Below, piece by piece: positions 52,908 to 61,635 of a DNA stretch of 64,000 nucleotides. The stretch is taken from NCBI RefSeq assembly GCF_019145375.1, contig NZ_JAHSTX010000001.1, positions 1,215,001 through 1,279,000 on the forward strand. Reading direction: 5' to 3'. The DNA is from Pseudomonas triticicola. Its GTDB lineage: Bacteria > Pseudomonadota > Gammaproteobacteria > Pseudomonadales > Pseudomonadaceae. Every line of letters starts with the position of its first letter. The first letter of the stretch is position 1. Position numbers and translations under genes: made by a program. Below the pieces are notes generated by a model, which saw only the letters and a program-made list of their open reading frames with translations, had not been told where the DNA came from and ran no database searches.

Positions 52908-53426
52908 TCAACGGGATTTCTTTGCGTTCGACGTTGCGGCGTTGCTCAATCCTTTCGAATTGTGCTCCCCTGGGGTTGAGGTAGAGATGGCAGCAGCTTT
53001 GGTCACGCCGCGCGTATCTCGGGACTGGGCGATGCCCGAAGTTATTGAGCCGTGCCCGCTATCGTCATTGCGAACGCTGCCGTAGTGATTGCCGCTTTCA
53101 CCGCGGTCGCGGACAGCCTTGCCGGCATGATCACTGCTGAGTCCATTGCCTCGGCCGTTGCTGTTGGCGCTGCCGTAATCCGATCCGCTGTGACCACCGC
53201 CTGTGCCGCCACCGTGGCCACCGCCGTTCCCGCCGCCCCCGCCATTACCACCGCCGCCGCCATTACCGCCACCGCCGCCGCCACCACCATTACCACCGCC
53301 ACCGCCACCGCCATCCTTTGCATAGGCAGAATTCATGATGGACAGATCAGCAGGGAGGAGTGGGGCGGCTGCGAGCATCATGGCGCAGGACATGACAGCA
53401 ACGAGACTCTTGTTTTTTAAAAGCAT
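52908..53426 (-). CDS. Secreted glycine-rich repeat protein
   Basis: 172 aa. A long signal peptide with core VAVMSCAMMLAAAPLLPA and possible cleavage at AYA/KDGG. Residues about 37-80 are almost pure glycine with Asn, His and Thr at intervals (GGGGGNGGGG-type runs). The C-terminal part (about 85-172) is Ser/Asn/Asp-rich and hydrophilic. It could be a structural envelope or matrix protein; no domain is known. Single gene with its own promoter region. Confidence 0.75.
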   Translation of the reverse strand: MLLKNKSLVAVMSCAMMLAAAPLLPADLSIMNSAYAKDGGGGGGGNGGGGGGGGNGGGGGNGGGGGNGGGHGGGTGGGHSGSDYGSANSNGRGNGLSSDHAGKAVRDRGESGNHYGSVRNDDSGHGSITSGIAQSRDTRGVTKAAAISTSTPGEHNSKGLSNAATSNAKKSR

Positions 53427-53524
53427 GATAGCTTCCGTAGGGGGTTAATATCGCATCTGTTCAGACGCGATCGGCCCTATGTAGTTCAAGTCCTGCGACA
53501 GACGGAACGGCAGCCGGGCTGCGC

Positions 53525-54559
53525 CTATAAGCCATCCGCATCAATCACCGCTTGCGCAAACGCCTTCGGATCCTCCTGCGGCAAATTATGCCCAATCCCA
53601 CCCTCGATCAGCCTGAACTGATACTTCCCGGTAAAGCGCTTCGCGTAGTCCTCCGGTGCCGGGTGCGGCGCTCCATTGGCATCACCTTCCAGCGTAATCG
53701 TCGGCACGCTGATCGACGGTGCAGTCGCAAGCTTCTCTTCCAGCGCGGCATATTTCGCCTCGCCCTGCACCAGGCCCAGCCGCCAGCGGTAGTTGAACAC
53801 GGTGATCTCGACGTGATCTGGGTTCTGCAACGCCTTGGCGCTACGGTCAAAGGTGGCGTCATCAAACTTCCACTGCGGCGACGCCAGTTGCCAGATCAGT
53901 TTGGCGAAGTCGTGGGTGTTCTTTTCATAGCCGGCGCGGCCGCGTTCGGTGGCGAAGTAGAACTGGTACCACCACTGCAATTCGGCTTTCGGCGGCAGTG
54001 GGTTTTGCCCGGCGGCCTGATTGCCGATCAGATAGCCGCTGACCGCCACCAGCGCCTTGACGCGCTCAGGCCACAGCGCTGCGACGATGCCCGCTGAACG
54101 CGCGCCCCAGTCGTAGCCGCCAAGCACTGCTTGCTTGATCTTCAGCGCGTCCATGAAGTCGATGACGTCGCTGGCCAATGCCGCCGGCTGGCCGTTGCGC
54201 AGAGTGGCTTTGGACAGGAACTGCGTGTCGCCATAACCCCGTGCATACGGCATCAGCACGCGGTAACCCTTGGCCGCGAGCAGTGGCGCGACTTCGTCGT
54301 AGCTGTGAATGTCGTAGGGCCAGCCGTGTAGCAGAATCACCACCGGACCATCGGCAGGTCCGGTTTCGGCGTAGGCCACGTCGAGCAAGCCAGCCTTGAT
54401 GTGCTTCAGCGGGCCGAAAGGAGAGGGCGCGGAATAGCTGATGGCGGCCGGTTCAGCGGTTTGCGCCTGAGCGCTGCCGACGGCGCCGAGCAGTGACAGC
54501 GCCAGGACTGACAAGCCGAGCGCGGCGGTGATTTTAGAGGTGTGCAGAGCCTGTTTCAT
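53525..54559 (-). CDS. Secreted alpha/beta hydrolase, epoxide hydrolase-like
   Basis: 344 aa from ATG 54559 (AGGAG upstream; a longer ORF from 54730 has no signal peptide). Signal peptide ends GSAQAQ/TAEP. Oxyanion motif LLHGWP (about 77-82). The nucleophile motif GGYDWGARS has Asp150 rather than Ser, the mark of epoxide hydrolases and haloalkane dehalogenases. Catalytic His in GIGHNLPQEDP near the C-terminus. It probably opens epoxides in the periplasm. The substrate is unknown. Confidence 0.85.
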   Translation of the reverse strand: MKQALHTSKITAALGLSVLALSLLGAVGSAQAQTAEPAAISYSAPSPFGPLKHIKAGLLDVAYAETGPADGPVVILLHGWPYDIHSYDEVAPLLAAKGYRVLMPYARGYGDTQFLSKATLRNGQPAALASDVIDFMDALKIKQAVLGGYDWGARSAGIVAALWPERVKALVAVSGYLIGNQAAGQNPLPPKAELQWWYQFYFATERGRAGYEKNTHDFAKLIWQLASPQWKFDDATFDRSAKALQNPDHVEITVFNYRWRLGLVQGEAKYAALEEKLATAPSISVPTITLEGDANGAPHPAPEDYAKRFTGKYQFRLIEGGIGHNLPQEDPKAFAQAVIDADGL

Positions 54560-54789
54560 GCTGACGTCTCCTTTGCGAGCCTGCGGCCAAGGGTCTGGAT
54601 GAGCCCTTGAAACCCTGGTTGCATTGAAGCGTAGCGAGGTATCCCATCTGTGTCCCCGGACGGCAGTTTTGCAAGGGCGTGTATAGCGGCGGGGCGCGTA
54701 CACAGTGTGATACACAGAGGCGAAACCCATTGTTTCCGCGCGAAAATAATAAGTCGCTGTTTTAAAACAAAAAATATTTCATCTCGGGC
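54560..54789. other. Gap upstream of hydrolase gene; no gene seen
   Basis: About 230 bases between the hydrolase start and the tRNA promoter. It turns AT-rich from about 54735. No ORF or repeat is recognised; it should hold the hydrolase promoter. Confidence 0.4.
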
Positions 54790-54818
54790 TTCCCAAACGA
54801 AATAAATGTTGTTAAATT
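54790..54818 (+). promoter_or_regulatory. tRNA-Gln promoter
   Basis: TTCCCA (-35-like), 17 bases, then TAAATT (-10-like), followed directly by a GC-rich discriminator GCGCCCC, as in stringently controlled stable-RNA promoters. The tRNA begins about 48 bases downstream. Confidence 0.5.
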
Positions 54819-54866
54819 GCGCCCCGTTCTCGCAGCGATCCTAACGGAGCCGCTGACCAGAGCTAC

Positions 54867-54941
54867 AGGGGCGTCGCCAAGCGGTAAGGCAGCAGGTTTT
54901 GATCCTGCCATGCGTTGGTTCGAATCCAGCCGCCCCTGCCA
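54867..54941 (+). tRNA. tRNA-Gln (TTG)
   Basis: 75 bases including an encoded CCA. Acceptor stem AGGGGCG / CGCCCCT, discriminator G, D arm with GCCAAGCGGTAAGGC, anticodon stem-loop GCAGG TTTTGAT CCTGC with anticodon TTG, T arm TTGGTTCGAATCCAG. Loop sizes are normal. A strong terminator follows after 12 bases. It stands alone, not in a tRNA cluster, and no integrase lies next to it. Confidence 0.96.
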
Positions 54942-54953
54942 TCTACGAAAAAA

Positions 54954-54987
54954 AACGCCAACTTCGCAAGAAGTTGGCGTTTTTTTA
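54954..54987 (+). terminator. Terminator after tRNA-Gln
   Basis: AACGCCAACTTC GCAA GAAGTTGGCGTT stem-loop followed by a T tract. Perfect 12-base stem. Confidence 0.93.
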
Positions 54988-55056
54988 TGCCTGCGATCTA
55001 CCGCGCTTGAGCCAACCGGGGCGGCGCGATGCCGAAGCACCGCGCACGCCGGTCAC

Positions 55057-57045
55057 TCAGTGCGGTGCGCGCGGGATGGTTTTCATCAGGTCTTCAGGGC
55101 TGATGTGGCCGACCACGCTGCCCGGCTGCGGCAGGTTGAGGATGTGGCCTTTCATCTTGCCGATGATGTGCATCTCGCATGGCTTGCAATCGAACTTAAG
55201 CGTCAGCACCTCATCGCCGTGGATCAACTGCATTGGCGCAACCTTGGTACGCACACCGGTGACGCCTTTGGCCTGCTTCGGGCACAGGTTGAAGGAGAAA
55301 CGCAGGCAGTGCTTGGTGATCATCACTGGCACTTCGCCCGGCTCTTCGTGAGCTTCGTACGCCGCGTCGATCAGCTTGACGCCGTGACGGTGGTAGAAGT
55401 CGCGGGCCTTCTGGTTGTAGACGTTGGCGAGGAAGGTCAGGTGCGAATCCGGATACACCGGCGGCGGCGTGGTCTCGGCTTTGCGGCCGCCACGCGGATG
55501 CGCGGCGACACGGGCGGCGGTCAGCGCTTCGATGACTTCGCGGCGCAAGGACTTGAGCTGCGAGTTGGGAATGAAGAACGCTTGCGGCGCATCCAGCTTG
55601 ATGTCGGTGGCGTGATACTGCGTGGTGCCGAGCTGGCCGAGCAGGTCGCGCAATTGCTCCAGCGCTTGCTCAGGCTTGTTGGCGACACCAAACGGCCCGT
55701 TGAGGGTGACGCTGGCGCTGATGCCTTCTTCGCTGGTCGCGGTCACTTCCAACTGTTCTTCACGCAGACGAGCGAACCAGCTCAGGGCCACGCGACGTTC
55801 CGAAGAGGTCTTCTGCAACGCCTGTTGCCAGTTGTGATCGAGGTTGCGATTCAGCGGGTGGCTCGGACGCAGCTTGAACAGGCCTTCAGGCATTTCGTTC
55901 GGCTCGACGCGGTAGCGGTAGCGCTTCTCGCCGTCTTCTTCGAACTCGCCTTTGGCCTCGGCGATGTTGGCGCGGAAACCGACCACTTCGCGTTTGACCA
56001 GCACGTTCAGGCCGTCGCCGTTGGACAGCGGCTCGTGAGTGACAACCTGCATGTCACGCTTGCCGACTTTTTCTACCGTACCGACCGGTAGGCCGGTGAA
56101 GGTTGGCGAGTCGAAGGCGCCGATGTCGATCTTGCGATCAGTGACGAAATAATCGGTGCTGCCACGGTGGAAAGTCTTTTCCGGGTCGGGCAGGAAGAAA
56201 TGCACGGTGCGGCCGCTGGAAGCGCGGGCCAGGTCCGGGCGGTCTTCAAGCACGTCGTCGAGGCGCTGGCGGTAATAGGCAGTGATGTTTTTCACATAGC
56301 CCATGTCCTTGTAGCGACCTTCGATCTTGAACGAACGCACGCCGGCCTCGACCAGTGCGCGGATGTTGGCGCTCTGGTTGTTGTCTTTCATCGACAGCAG
56401 GTGTTTTTCGTAGGCGATCACGCCACCCTTTTCATCCTTGAGGGTGTAGGGCAAGCGGCACGCCTGGGAGCAGTCGCCACGGTTGGCGCTGCGGCCGGTT
56501 TGCGCGTGAGAGATGTTGCACTGGCCGGAGAAGGCCACGCACAACGCGCCGTGGATGAAGAACTCGATCGCCGCATCGGTTTCATCGGCGATGGCGCGGA
56601 TTTCTTTCAGGTTCAGCTCTCGGGCCAGTACCAACTGGGAGAAACCGGCCTGATCGAGAAATTTCGCCCGCTCCAAGGTGCGGATATCGGTCTGGGTCGA
56701 GGCGTGCAGCTCGATCGGCGGAATGTCCAGCTCCATCACGCCCAGATCCTGGACGATCAGCGCATCGACGCCAGCGTCGTACAACTGATGGATCAGCTTG
56801 CGCGCCGGCTCCAGCTCGTTGTCGTGCAGGATGGTATTGATGGTGGTGAAGATGCGCGCGTGGTAACGGCGGGCGAATTCGACCAGTTCGGCGATTTCGC
56901 TGACTTCGTTGCAGGCGTTGTGGCGTGCGCCGAAGCTCGGGCCGCCGATGTACACGGCGTCAGCGCCATGCAGGATGGCCTCGCGGGCAATGGCGACATC
57001 GCGGGCAGGGCTGAGCAATTCCAGGTGATGCTTGGGCAAGGACAT
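55057..57045 (-). CDS. rlhA: 23S rRNA cytidine hydroxylase RlhA (U32 peptidase-like)
   Basis: 662 aa, the length of RlhA (YdcP, about 650) rather than the shorter TrhP (about 450). U32 features: HLELLSPARDVAIAREAILHGADAVYIGG, then the iron-sulfur cysteines in IHGALCVAFSGQCNIS...NRGDCSQACR. A C-terminal domain adds RDFYHRHG and FDCKPCEMH. RlhA makes 5-hydroxycytidine at C2501 of 23S rRNA. The start codon has only a weak ribosome site. Monocistronic, upstream of a REP doublet. Confidence 0.87.
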   Translation of the reverse strand: MSLPKHHLELLSPARDVAIAREAILHGADAVYIGGPSFGARHNACNEVSEIAELVEFARRYHARIFTTINTILHDNELEPARKLIHQLYDAGVDALIVQDLGVMELDIPPIELHASTQTDIRTLERAKFLDQAGFSQLVLARELNLKEIRAIADETDAAIEFFIHGALCVAFSGQCNISHAQTGRSANRGDCSQACRLPYTLKDEKGGVIAYEKHLLSMKDNNQSANIRALVEAGVRSFKIEGRYKDMGYVKNITAYYRQRLDDVLEDRPDLARASSGRTVHFFLPDPEKTFHRGSTDYFVTDRKIDIGAFDSPTFTGLPVGTVEKVGKRDMQVVTHEPLSNGDGLNVLVKREVVGFRANIAEAKGEFEEDGEKRYRYRVEPNEMPEGLFKLRPSHPLNRNLDHNWQQALQKTSSERRVALSWFARLREEQLEVTATSEEGISASVTLNGPFGVANKPEQALEQLRDLLGQLGTTQYHATDIKLDAPQAFFIPNSQLKSLRREVIEALTAARVAAHPRGGRKAETTPPPVYPDSHLTFLANVYNQKARDFYHRHGVKLIDAAYEAHEEPGEVPVMITKHCLRFSFNLCPKQAKGVTGVRTKVAPMQLIHGDEVLTLKFDCKPCEMHIIGKMKGHILNLPQPGSVVGHISPEDLMKTIPRAPH

Positions 57046-57177
57046 AGTTTTTTTAGTCAGGCGGTCACGGGCAAGGGGCGCATTCTACCCGTGAAACGCG
57101 CGGCGGGCACGCGTGTGCTGCCCGATGGTGGCTGGCGATTGGCAAAGGTCGGCAAGCTATTGTGTTGAATGTGCCGG

Positions 57178-57265
57178 CCTCTTCGCGAGCAGGCTCGCTC
57201 CCACAGGGTTAGCTCCGGGCCGGAATACATCCACTGTGGCAGCGAGCCTGCTCGCGAAAGCGGTG
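57178..57265. repeat. REP doublet
   Basis: Inverted pair CTTCGCGAGCAGGCTCGCTC and GCAGCGAGCCTGCTCGCGAA between rlhA and the RidA gene. The second copy has a G-to-C change (GTGGCAGCGAG). Confidence 0.9.
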
Positions 57266-57304
57266 TGTCATCCGAAAATCATTGAGTGACATCCGCAAAT
57301 TCGA

Positions 57305-57685
57305 TCAGCCCTTGGCGGCCATCGCCGTCACTTCCACACGCATCCCTTCAACCGCCAGCGAGGCCACGCCTACCGCCGCCCGCACCGGCCAAGGCTTGGC
57401 GAAATAGCGTTTGTACACTTCATTGAAAGCCCCGCGATCCCCCATGTCGGTCAGGTAAATGGTCAGGTGCAGCACCCGGTCCATTGAACTGCCGGCACGT
57501 TCCAGTGCGACTTTCAGCGCTTGCAGGGTGCACTCGCTTTGCTCAGTGATGCCGCCGAGTTCCAGGCTGCCATCGGCGCGGGTTGGAATCTGTGTGGAAA
57601 CCATGATGCCGCCGAAGGTGGCAACGTCGGAAGAAATCGAATCAGTGTCGGGATCCGGCGTGAAAATGATGTCTTGATTGGCCAT
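57305..57685 (-). CDS. RidA-family protein with the catalytic arginine
   Basis: 126 aa from ATG 57685 (AGAGA upstream; the ATG two codons before lies inside that site). Rid family: GGIMVSTQIPTRADGSLELGGITEQSECTLQALKVALERAG, VLHLTIYLTDM, and the C-terminal WPVRAAVGVASLAV with an arginine at the expected place. It is a better candidate for a true imine deaminase than the copy at 48993. Single gene. Confidence 0.87.
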   Translation of the reverse strand: MANQDIIFTPDPDTDSISSDVATFGGIMVSTQIPTRADGSLELGGITEQSECTLQALKVALERAGSSMDRVLHLTIYLTDMGDRGAFNEVYKRYFAKPWPVRAAVGVASLAVEGMRVEVTAMAAKG

Positions 57686-57757
57686 GGGCATCTCTTGTTT
57701 GAGTGAATGAAGATTGCGGCAGTTTACAGATTCCCTTCGGCCATGGCCCGCACGGGT

Positions 57758-58369
57758 TCAGACTGGCAAAGTCGCTTCTTCTGCGGCAATTGCCGCAAGC
57801 ACACTGGGTCGCGCGCCGATGCGTTGCATATAGGTGGCCAGAGCTGGCCATTCGCTGATGTCGATGCTGAACGTCGGTAGCCAGTTCAGGACCGTGAACA
57901 GGTAGGCATCGGCAACGCCGAAGCCGCCCGTCAGATAGTCCCGATCCGTCAGGGTGCCCTCAAGGTAATCCAGCCGTTTGAACAGTTTTTGCCGAAAAAT
58001 CGCTTTGACCGGTTCGGGGATTTCTACGCTGAACAATGGCGCGCTGGCGGCATGAATCTCTGAGCTGATGAAGTTCAGGTGTTCCTGCAAATGTGCGCGC
58101 TGCCACGTTCCTGCGGCAGGTGCCAAGTCGTTCCCGGGGACTTGATCTGCAAGAAACTGCAGGATCGCCGGGCCTTCAGTGAGCACTTCGCCGTTATCCA
58201 GTTGCAGCGCGGCCACGTAGCCTTTCGGATTGATCTCGCGGAAGTCACGGCCGTCAGCGGTGCGCTTGGTCTGGTTGTTGACGCGGATCATTTGGAACGG
58301 CAAGCCGAGTTCGCGCAGGACGATATGCGGGGAGAGCGAACAGGTCATCGGTGCAAAGTACAGTTTCAT
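57758..58369 (-). CDS. Glutathione S-transferase, beta-like
   Basis: 203 aa from ATG 58369. N-terminal thioredoxin-fold domain MKLYFAPMTCSLSPHIVLRELGLPF with Cys10 as in beta-class GSTs, and GEVLTEGPAILQFLADQ. The C-terminal helical domain has DYLTGGFGVADAYLFTVLNWL. Conjugates glutathione to electrophiles in the cytoplasm. Divergent from a GcvA-type LysR regulator about 100 bases away, a common pairing. Confidence 0.92.
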   Translation of the reverse strand: MKLYFAPMTCSLSPHIVLRELGLPFQMIRVNNQTKRTADGRDFREINPKGYVAALQLDNGEVLTEGPAILQFLADQVPGNDLAPAAGTWQRAHLQEHLNFISSEIHAASAPLFSVEIPEPVKAIFRQKLFKRLDYLEGTLTDRDYLTGGFGVADAYLFTVLNWLPTFSIDISEWPALATYMQRIGARPSVLAAIAAEEATLPV

Positions 58370-58477
58370 GGCATGTCCCTTGAAAGTGGAGGCGCCACGA
58401 TCCCCTGCGGGCAAAACTTCCGCAAAGGTCATTTGCAGTGCTAGCGTATGACAAACTCTCATGCGCTCCTTAGCCTT

Positions 58478-59371
58478 ATGACTACCAGACTTCCTTCCCT
58501 CAACGGCCTGCGCGCGTTTGAAGCGGCGGCTCGGCATATGAGCTTTACCACCGCTGCGACCGAGTTGAACGTCACGCAGACAGCAATCAGTCACCAAATC
58601 AGGCGCCTCGAAGCCGAGTTGGGCGTGGCATTGTTCCTGCGCCTCAAGGATGGCCTGGCGCTTAGCGAAGACGGGCAGGCCTACCTGCCGGGAGTGCGTT
58701 CTGCATTTCAAGCGTTGCGCCATTCGACGCAACAATTACTCGAGTCGCGCGGGTCCAGCGTATTGACCATCAGCACGCTGGTCTCGGTTGCGTCGAAATG
58801 GCTTTTGCCGCGCCTTCCGGCATTTCAGCAGGCGTTCCCGGACATCGATGTGCGCATCAGCGCCACTACCGATCTGGTGGATTTTCGCCGAGGAGGCATC
58901 GACGCGGCGATTCGCTACGGACGGGGCGACTGGAAAGGTTTGCGCGCGGACTTTCTCATGGCCGATGAGGTATTTCCCGTGTGCAGTCCGGAAGTGGCGA
59001 CGACATTGCACACTCCGGAAAATCTGGCTAGTCACACGCTTGTACAAGTTAGCGGCCTCACCGCCAGCGACTGGCAGGCCTGGCTCAGCGCCGCCGGCCA
59101 GCCTGCGCAGTTGGCCGACGGCGCGAAGCTGACCTTCGATCTGGCGATGATGGCGGTGCAGGCGGCAATTGACGGGCAGGGCGTTTGCATCGGTCGTTCG
59201 ACTTACGTAAACGACGATTTGCGTGCGGGCCGATTGGTTGCACCGTTCGACCTGCGCCTGCAGGATGATCTCGGTTTCTATTTGGTTACACCCCATGAAA
59301 CCGCTGAATCGCCAAAGATCAGCGCTTTCAGAGAGTGGCTTGTGGCGGTGGCCAGCAACACGTTTGTATAA
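58478..59371 (+). CDS. LysR-family regulator, GcvA-like
   Basis: 297 aa from ATG 58478 (MTTRLPSLNGLRAFEAAARH is the family's usual start; an in-frame ATG at 58448 adds 10 residues). HTH LNVTQTAISHQIRRLEAELG. The ligand domain shows the GcvA group motifs (LLPRLPAFQQAFPDIDVRISATTDLVDF, GIDAAIRYGRGDWKGLRADFL). Probably controls the divergent GST gene. Confidence 0.9.
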   Translation: MTTRLPSLNGLRAFEAAARHMSFTTAATELNVTQTAISHQIRRLEAELGVALFLRLKDGLALSEDGQAYLPGVRSAFQALRHSTQQLLESRGSSVLTISTLVSVASKWLLPRLPAFQQAFPDIDVRISATTDLVDFRRGGIDAAIRYGRGDWKGLRADFLMADEVFPVCSPEVATTLHTPENLASHTLVQVSGLTASDWQAWLSAAGQPAQLADGAKLTFDLAMMAVQAAIDGQGVCIGRSTYVNDDLRAGRLVAPFDLRLQDDLGFYLVTPHETAESPKISAFREWLVAVASNTFV

Positions 59372-59494
59372 GCATGTATCAACCCCCAGCCGATACACAC
59401 GGCAACACCAAACTGCGCCTTCGAGACACATCCGCCCTACATGCCGAGCCCAAAGTAGCCCTCACACCAACACTACGCTCAAGAGGGCATCACC

Positions 59495-59908
59495 ATGTAC
59501 CGTCCACTGTTTCTGGCTTCTGCCGTTGTCTTCGCCTCCCTGACCGGCTTCGCCCATGCGGCGGATGCGCCGGCAACGAGCTGGCAGAAAGGTCTGAGCC
59601 GCACCGATCTGGTTCGTCAGGATCTCGGCGCTGACAATCGCGAAGTGATTCAGGCGCGTATCGATTTCGACGCTGGCGTCACCTCGCCTCGGCATGCGCA
59701 TCCCGGCGTGGAAGTCGCCTATGTCATCAGCGGCACGTTCGAGTATCAGCTCGAAGGGCGGGCGCCGGTGATACTCAAGGCCGGGGATTCGTTGTTCATT
59801 CCGGCAGGCGTCGCGCATGTGGCCAAAAACGTCGGCAACGAGAAAGGCGTCGAACTGGCCACTTACGTTGTCCCGAAAGGCGAGCCCCTGCTTATCCTCA
59901 AGCCATGA
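59495..59908 (+). CDS. Secreted cupin-domain protein
   Basis: 137 aa. Signal peptide MYRPLFLASAVVFASLTGFAHA, cleaved before ADAPATS. Single cupin domain: motif 1 PRHAHPGVEVAYVISGTFEYQLEG, motif 2 GDSLFIPAGVAHVAKNVG, both with metal-ligand histidines. Likely periplasmic. Paralogous in layout to the cupin at 3813. Preceded by the LysR gene on the same strand with a gap of about 120 bases. Confidence 0.87.
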   Translation: MYRPLFLASAVVFASLTGFAHAADAPATSWQKGLSRTDLVRQDLGADNREVIQARIDFDAGVTSPRHAHPGVEVAYVISGTFEYQLEGRAPVILKAGDSLFIPAGVAHVAKNVGNEKGVELATYVVPKGEPLLILKP

Positions 59909-59920
59909 GGCGCCAGTCCG

Positions 59921-60172
59921 CTATTTCGAGCGCGGCTTGCTCATCGCGCGCTTGATGCGCATCCAGTCCTGATAGGCCGCCGTTCGTTTGGCGTCGGCCA
60001 TAGCCTTGGCTTCGCTGAAACGGGCCCAGGCTTCAGGATTGTCCGTGTCGTTCTCGATGATCCTGTAAGCCGCTTCTTCGAGCAGATCGGCCTCGCGGAA
60101 CATCGCGGCATTCTCCGCCATCTCGTCGTCCCACGAGCGGCCGAAACCGTATTTCAATGTGCGTTCTGTCAT
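59921..60172 (-). CDS. Small helical protein of unknown function
   Basis: 83 aa from ATG 60172, which overlaps the stop of the preceding small gene by 4 bases (ATGA) with AGGAGG upstream. Soluble and charged, with WDDEMAENAAMFREADLLEEAAYRII and a basic C-terminus (RIKRAMSKPRSK). No known domain. Coupled to the gene at 60169. Confidence 0.75.
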   Translation of the reverse strand: MTERTLKYGFGRSWDDEMAENAAMFREADLLEEAAYRIIENDTDNPEAWARFSEAKAMADAKRTAAYQDWMRIKRAMSKPRSK

Positions 60173-60426
60173 TTCACGTGATCCTCCTCCCAGACCAAAG
60201 GTACTGATTCTCGCCATTGCACCTCGGTCACGCCAAAGCGTTCCGCCATTGGTTTGGAAAAACGTTTCAACGGAGGTCGGCCGGGGCGGGGGATGGGCGC
60301 GATACCCGCGTCACAACTTGCCCATTGCCACGCTTCAGCATTGTTCATGGTTTTTGTGCGAATGACGAATGACCTGGGCTTCCCGTGAAGCAGGTAATCA
60401 ATCACGTACAAATCCTCTCCGCTCAT
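60169..60426 (-). CDS. Small protein of unknown function (DUF6555-like)
   Basis: 85 aa. Starts MSGEDLYVIDYLLHGKPRSFVIRTKTMNNAEAWQWASCDAG and ends WEEDHVK. This N-terminal pattern (Y.ID Y..HG.P..F.IR...M..AEAW.WAS) is familiar from a Pseudomonas small-protein family (tentatively DUF6555). GGAGG lies upstream. First gene of a two-gene operon. Role unknown. Confidence 0.75.
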   Translation of the reverse strand: MSGEDLYVIDYLLHGKPRSFVIRTKTMNNAEAWQWASCDAGIAPIPRPGRPPLKRFSKPMAERFGVTEVQWRESVPLVWEEDHVK

Positions 60427-60635
60427 ACATTTCCTCCGGCTGTTAAAAAGAGGGATATCTGGCGAAATGAATAATTCAGAGAAATTGAAACGGGCGTGAT
60501 GACCGGCTGATTGGGCGATTTGTAAATCTGTACGGCAGATCGATTCTGTACAAATTCGTCTGGAATTTTTGGCTGAACTTGCCGGCTGATAAGACAGGAA
60601 CGCGCCCGCTACGACGCGTTATCAAGTGGGACGAG

Positions 60636-61187
60636 TCAGGAGTAGATGCACGAGCAGACAAAGTCCGCGTGAACCTCGGTGTCTTCAATCGCCGTAATAA
60701 GGCCTGAATGCATGGCTTCTTCAGGATTGATGATGCGCGGCGCTGCTGTCAGATATTTCTCTGTCTCGAGCGCATTTCTTCCGTTGCTCGTACGCTCGGC
60801 GACAATCTGGGCGTAGAGATGCAAGTCGTAATCCAGGCTCATGGCGTATTCCGACATGCGCGAGTGATCGACCGAACCTTGCAGGTGCCAATGAAATGGG
60901 TGAAACAGAAACTTGCTGTGGGTACAGGCGGTGCGGCGCTGGCCGGCCAGAAAGACAATGTTGCCCATCGATTCGACTGTTCCCAAATTGTGGGTGTGTA
61001 CCGGAATAGGCAGGGCCAACAGGAAGTTGTACATCGTGAAACCGTAACTGCATTCGCCGCCCATGGTGGCGATGTTGACGATCAGTCGCGGTGCATCTTC
61101 CTTTACGGCGAGCGAGGCTTTATCGATCAATTGGCCGCACGTCGAGGCATTGATCGGGCCGGTGAAGTTGATGACATGAACAGGCAT
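60636..61187 (-). CDS. ClpP/crotonase-fold serine protease-like protein
   Basis: 183 aa, ClpP-sized. Catalytic Ser region THNLGTVESMGNIVFLAGQRR (Ser73) and His in KFLFHPFHW (His96) are present; the usual Asp of ClpP is not obvious. NPEEAMHSGLIT resembles the ClpP C-terminal motif. The sequence ends CSCIYS. It is not the housekeeping ClpP (no ClpX neighbour). It may be a small host-encoded protease of the ClpP-like family. Close to the stress-protein cluster. Confidence 0.8.
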   Translation of the reverse strand: MPVHVINFTGPINASTCGQLIDKASLAVKEDAPRLIVNIATMGGECSYGFTMYNFLLALPIPVHTHNLGTVESMGNIVFLAGQRRTACTHSKFLFHPFHWHLQGSVDHSRMSEYAMSLDYDLHLYAQIVAERTSNGRNALETEKYLTAAPRIINPEEAMHSGLITAIEDTEVHADFVCSCIYS

Positions 61188-61284
61188 GGCGATTCCCTCG
61201 GCTGGTCAGGACTCCTAAGCAATAGCTGTAATTTCTCTTGAATGAAAGTGGGCAGGGGAGCTGTGCTCCCCTGCACTCGACGCA

Positions 61285-61635
61285 TCAACTGTTGCGCCCG
61301 CCACCATGGCTGTTTTGACCACCTTTGTGTCCAGCTTCAGAGGCTTTTTCCCGATCGTTGGCAAAGTTGCCGCCGCTGCTCTGGCCGCCCTTGCTGCCAG
61401 CTTCGGACGCTCTGTCCCGATCGTTGGCAAAATTGCCACCGCTGTTCTGGCCACCTTTGCTCCCGGCTTCGGAGGCGCGCTCAGGATCATTCTTGAAGTT
61501 GCCGCCACTGTTCTGGCCGCCTTTACTGCCGATTTCCTGATAGAACTCTTTATCGTGCGAAGCCGAAGTGGCATCACCACCTTTCTTGCCTGCTTCGTTA
61601 GCCGACATGCTGCCTTGTTGTTTATCTTGTGCCAT
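61285..61635 (-). CDS. KGG-repeat stress protein
   Basis: 116 aa from ATG 61635 (AGGAAG upstream). Contains four copies of a unit of about 23 residues based on GSKGGQNSGGNFANDREKASEA (short form: KGG and ANDRxKASEAG). Hydrophilic and glycine-rich, like GsiB/YciG-type general-stress proteins thought to act as disordered protectants. No signal peptide. Similar small genes follow at 62105 and 62610. Confidence 0.88.
   Translation of the reverse strand: MAQDKQQGSMSANEAGKKGGDATSASHDKEFYQEIGSKGGQNSGGNFKNDPERASEAGSKGGQNSGGNFANDRDRASEAGSKGGQSSGGNFANDREKASEAGHKGGQNSHGGGRNS

Noticed and set aside
54867..54941. tRNA-Gln as integration site for a mobile element
   Set aside because: No integrase or partial tRNA duplicate was found on either side; genes around it look chromosomal.
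55424..57168. Long plus-strand ORFs over rlhA
   Set aside because: Shadows of the U32-type gene on the opposite strand.
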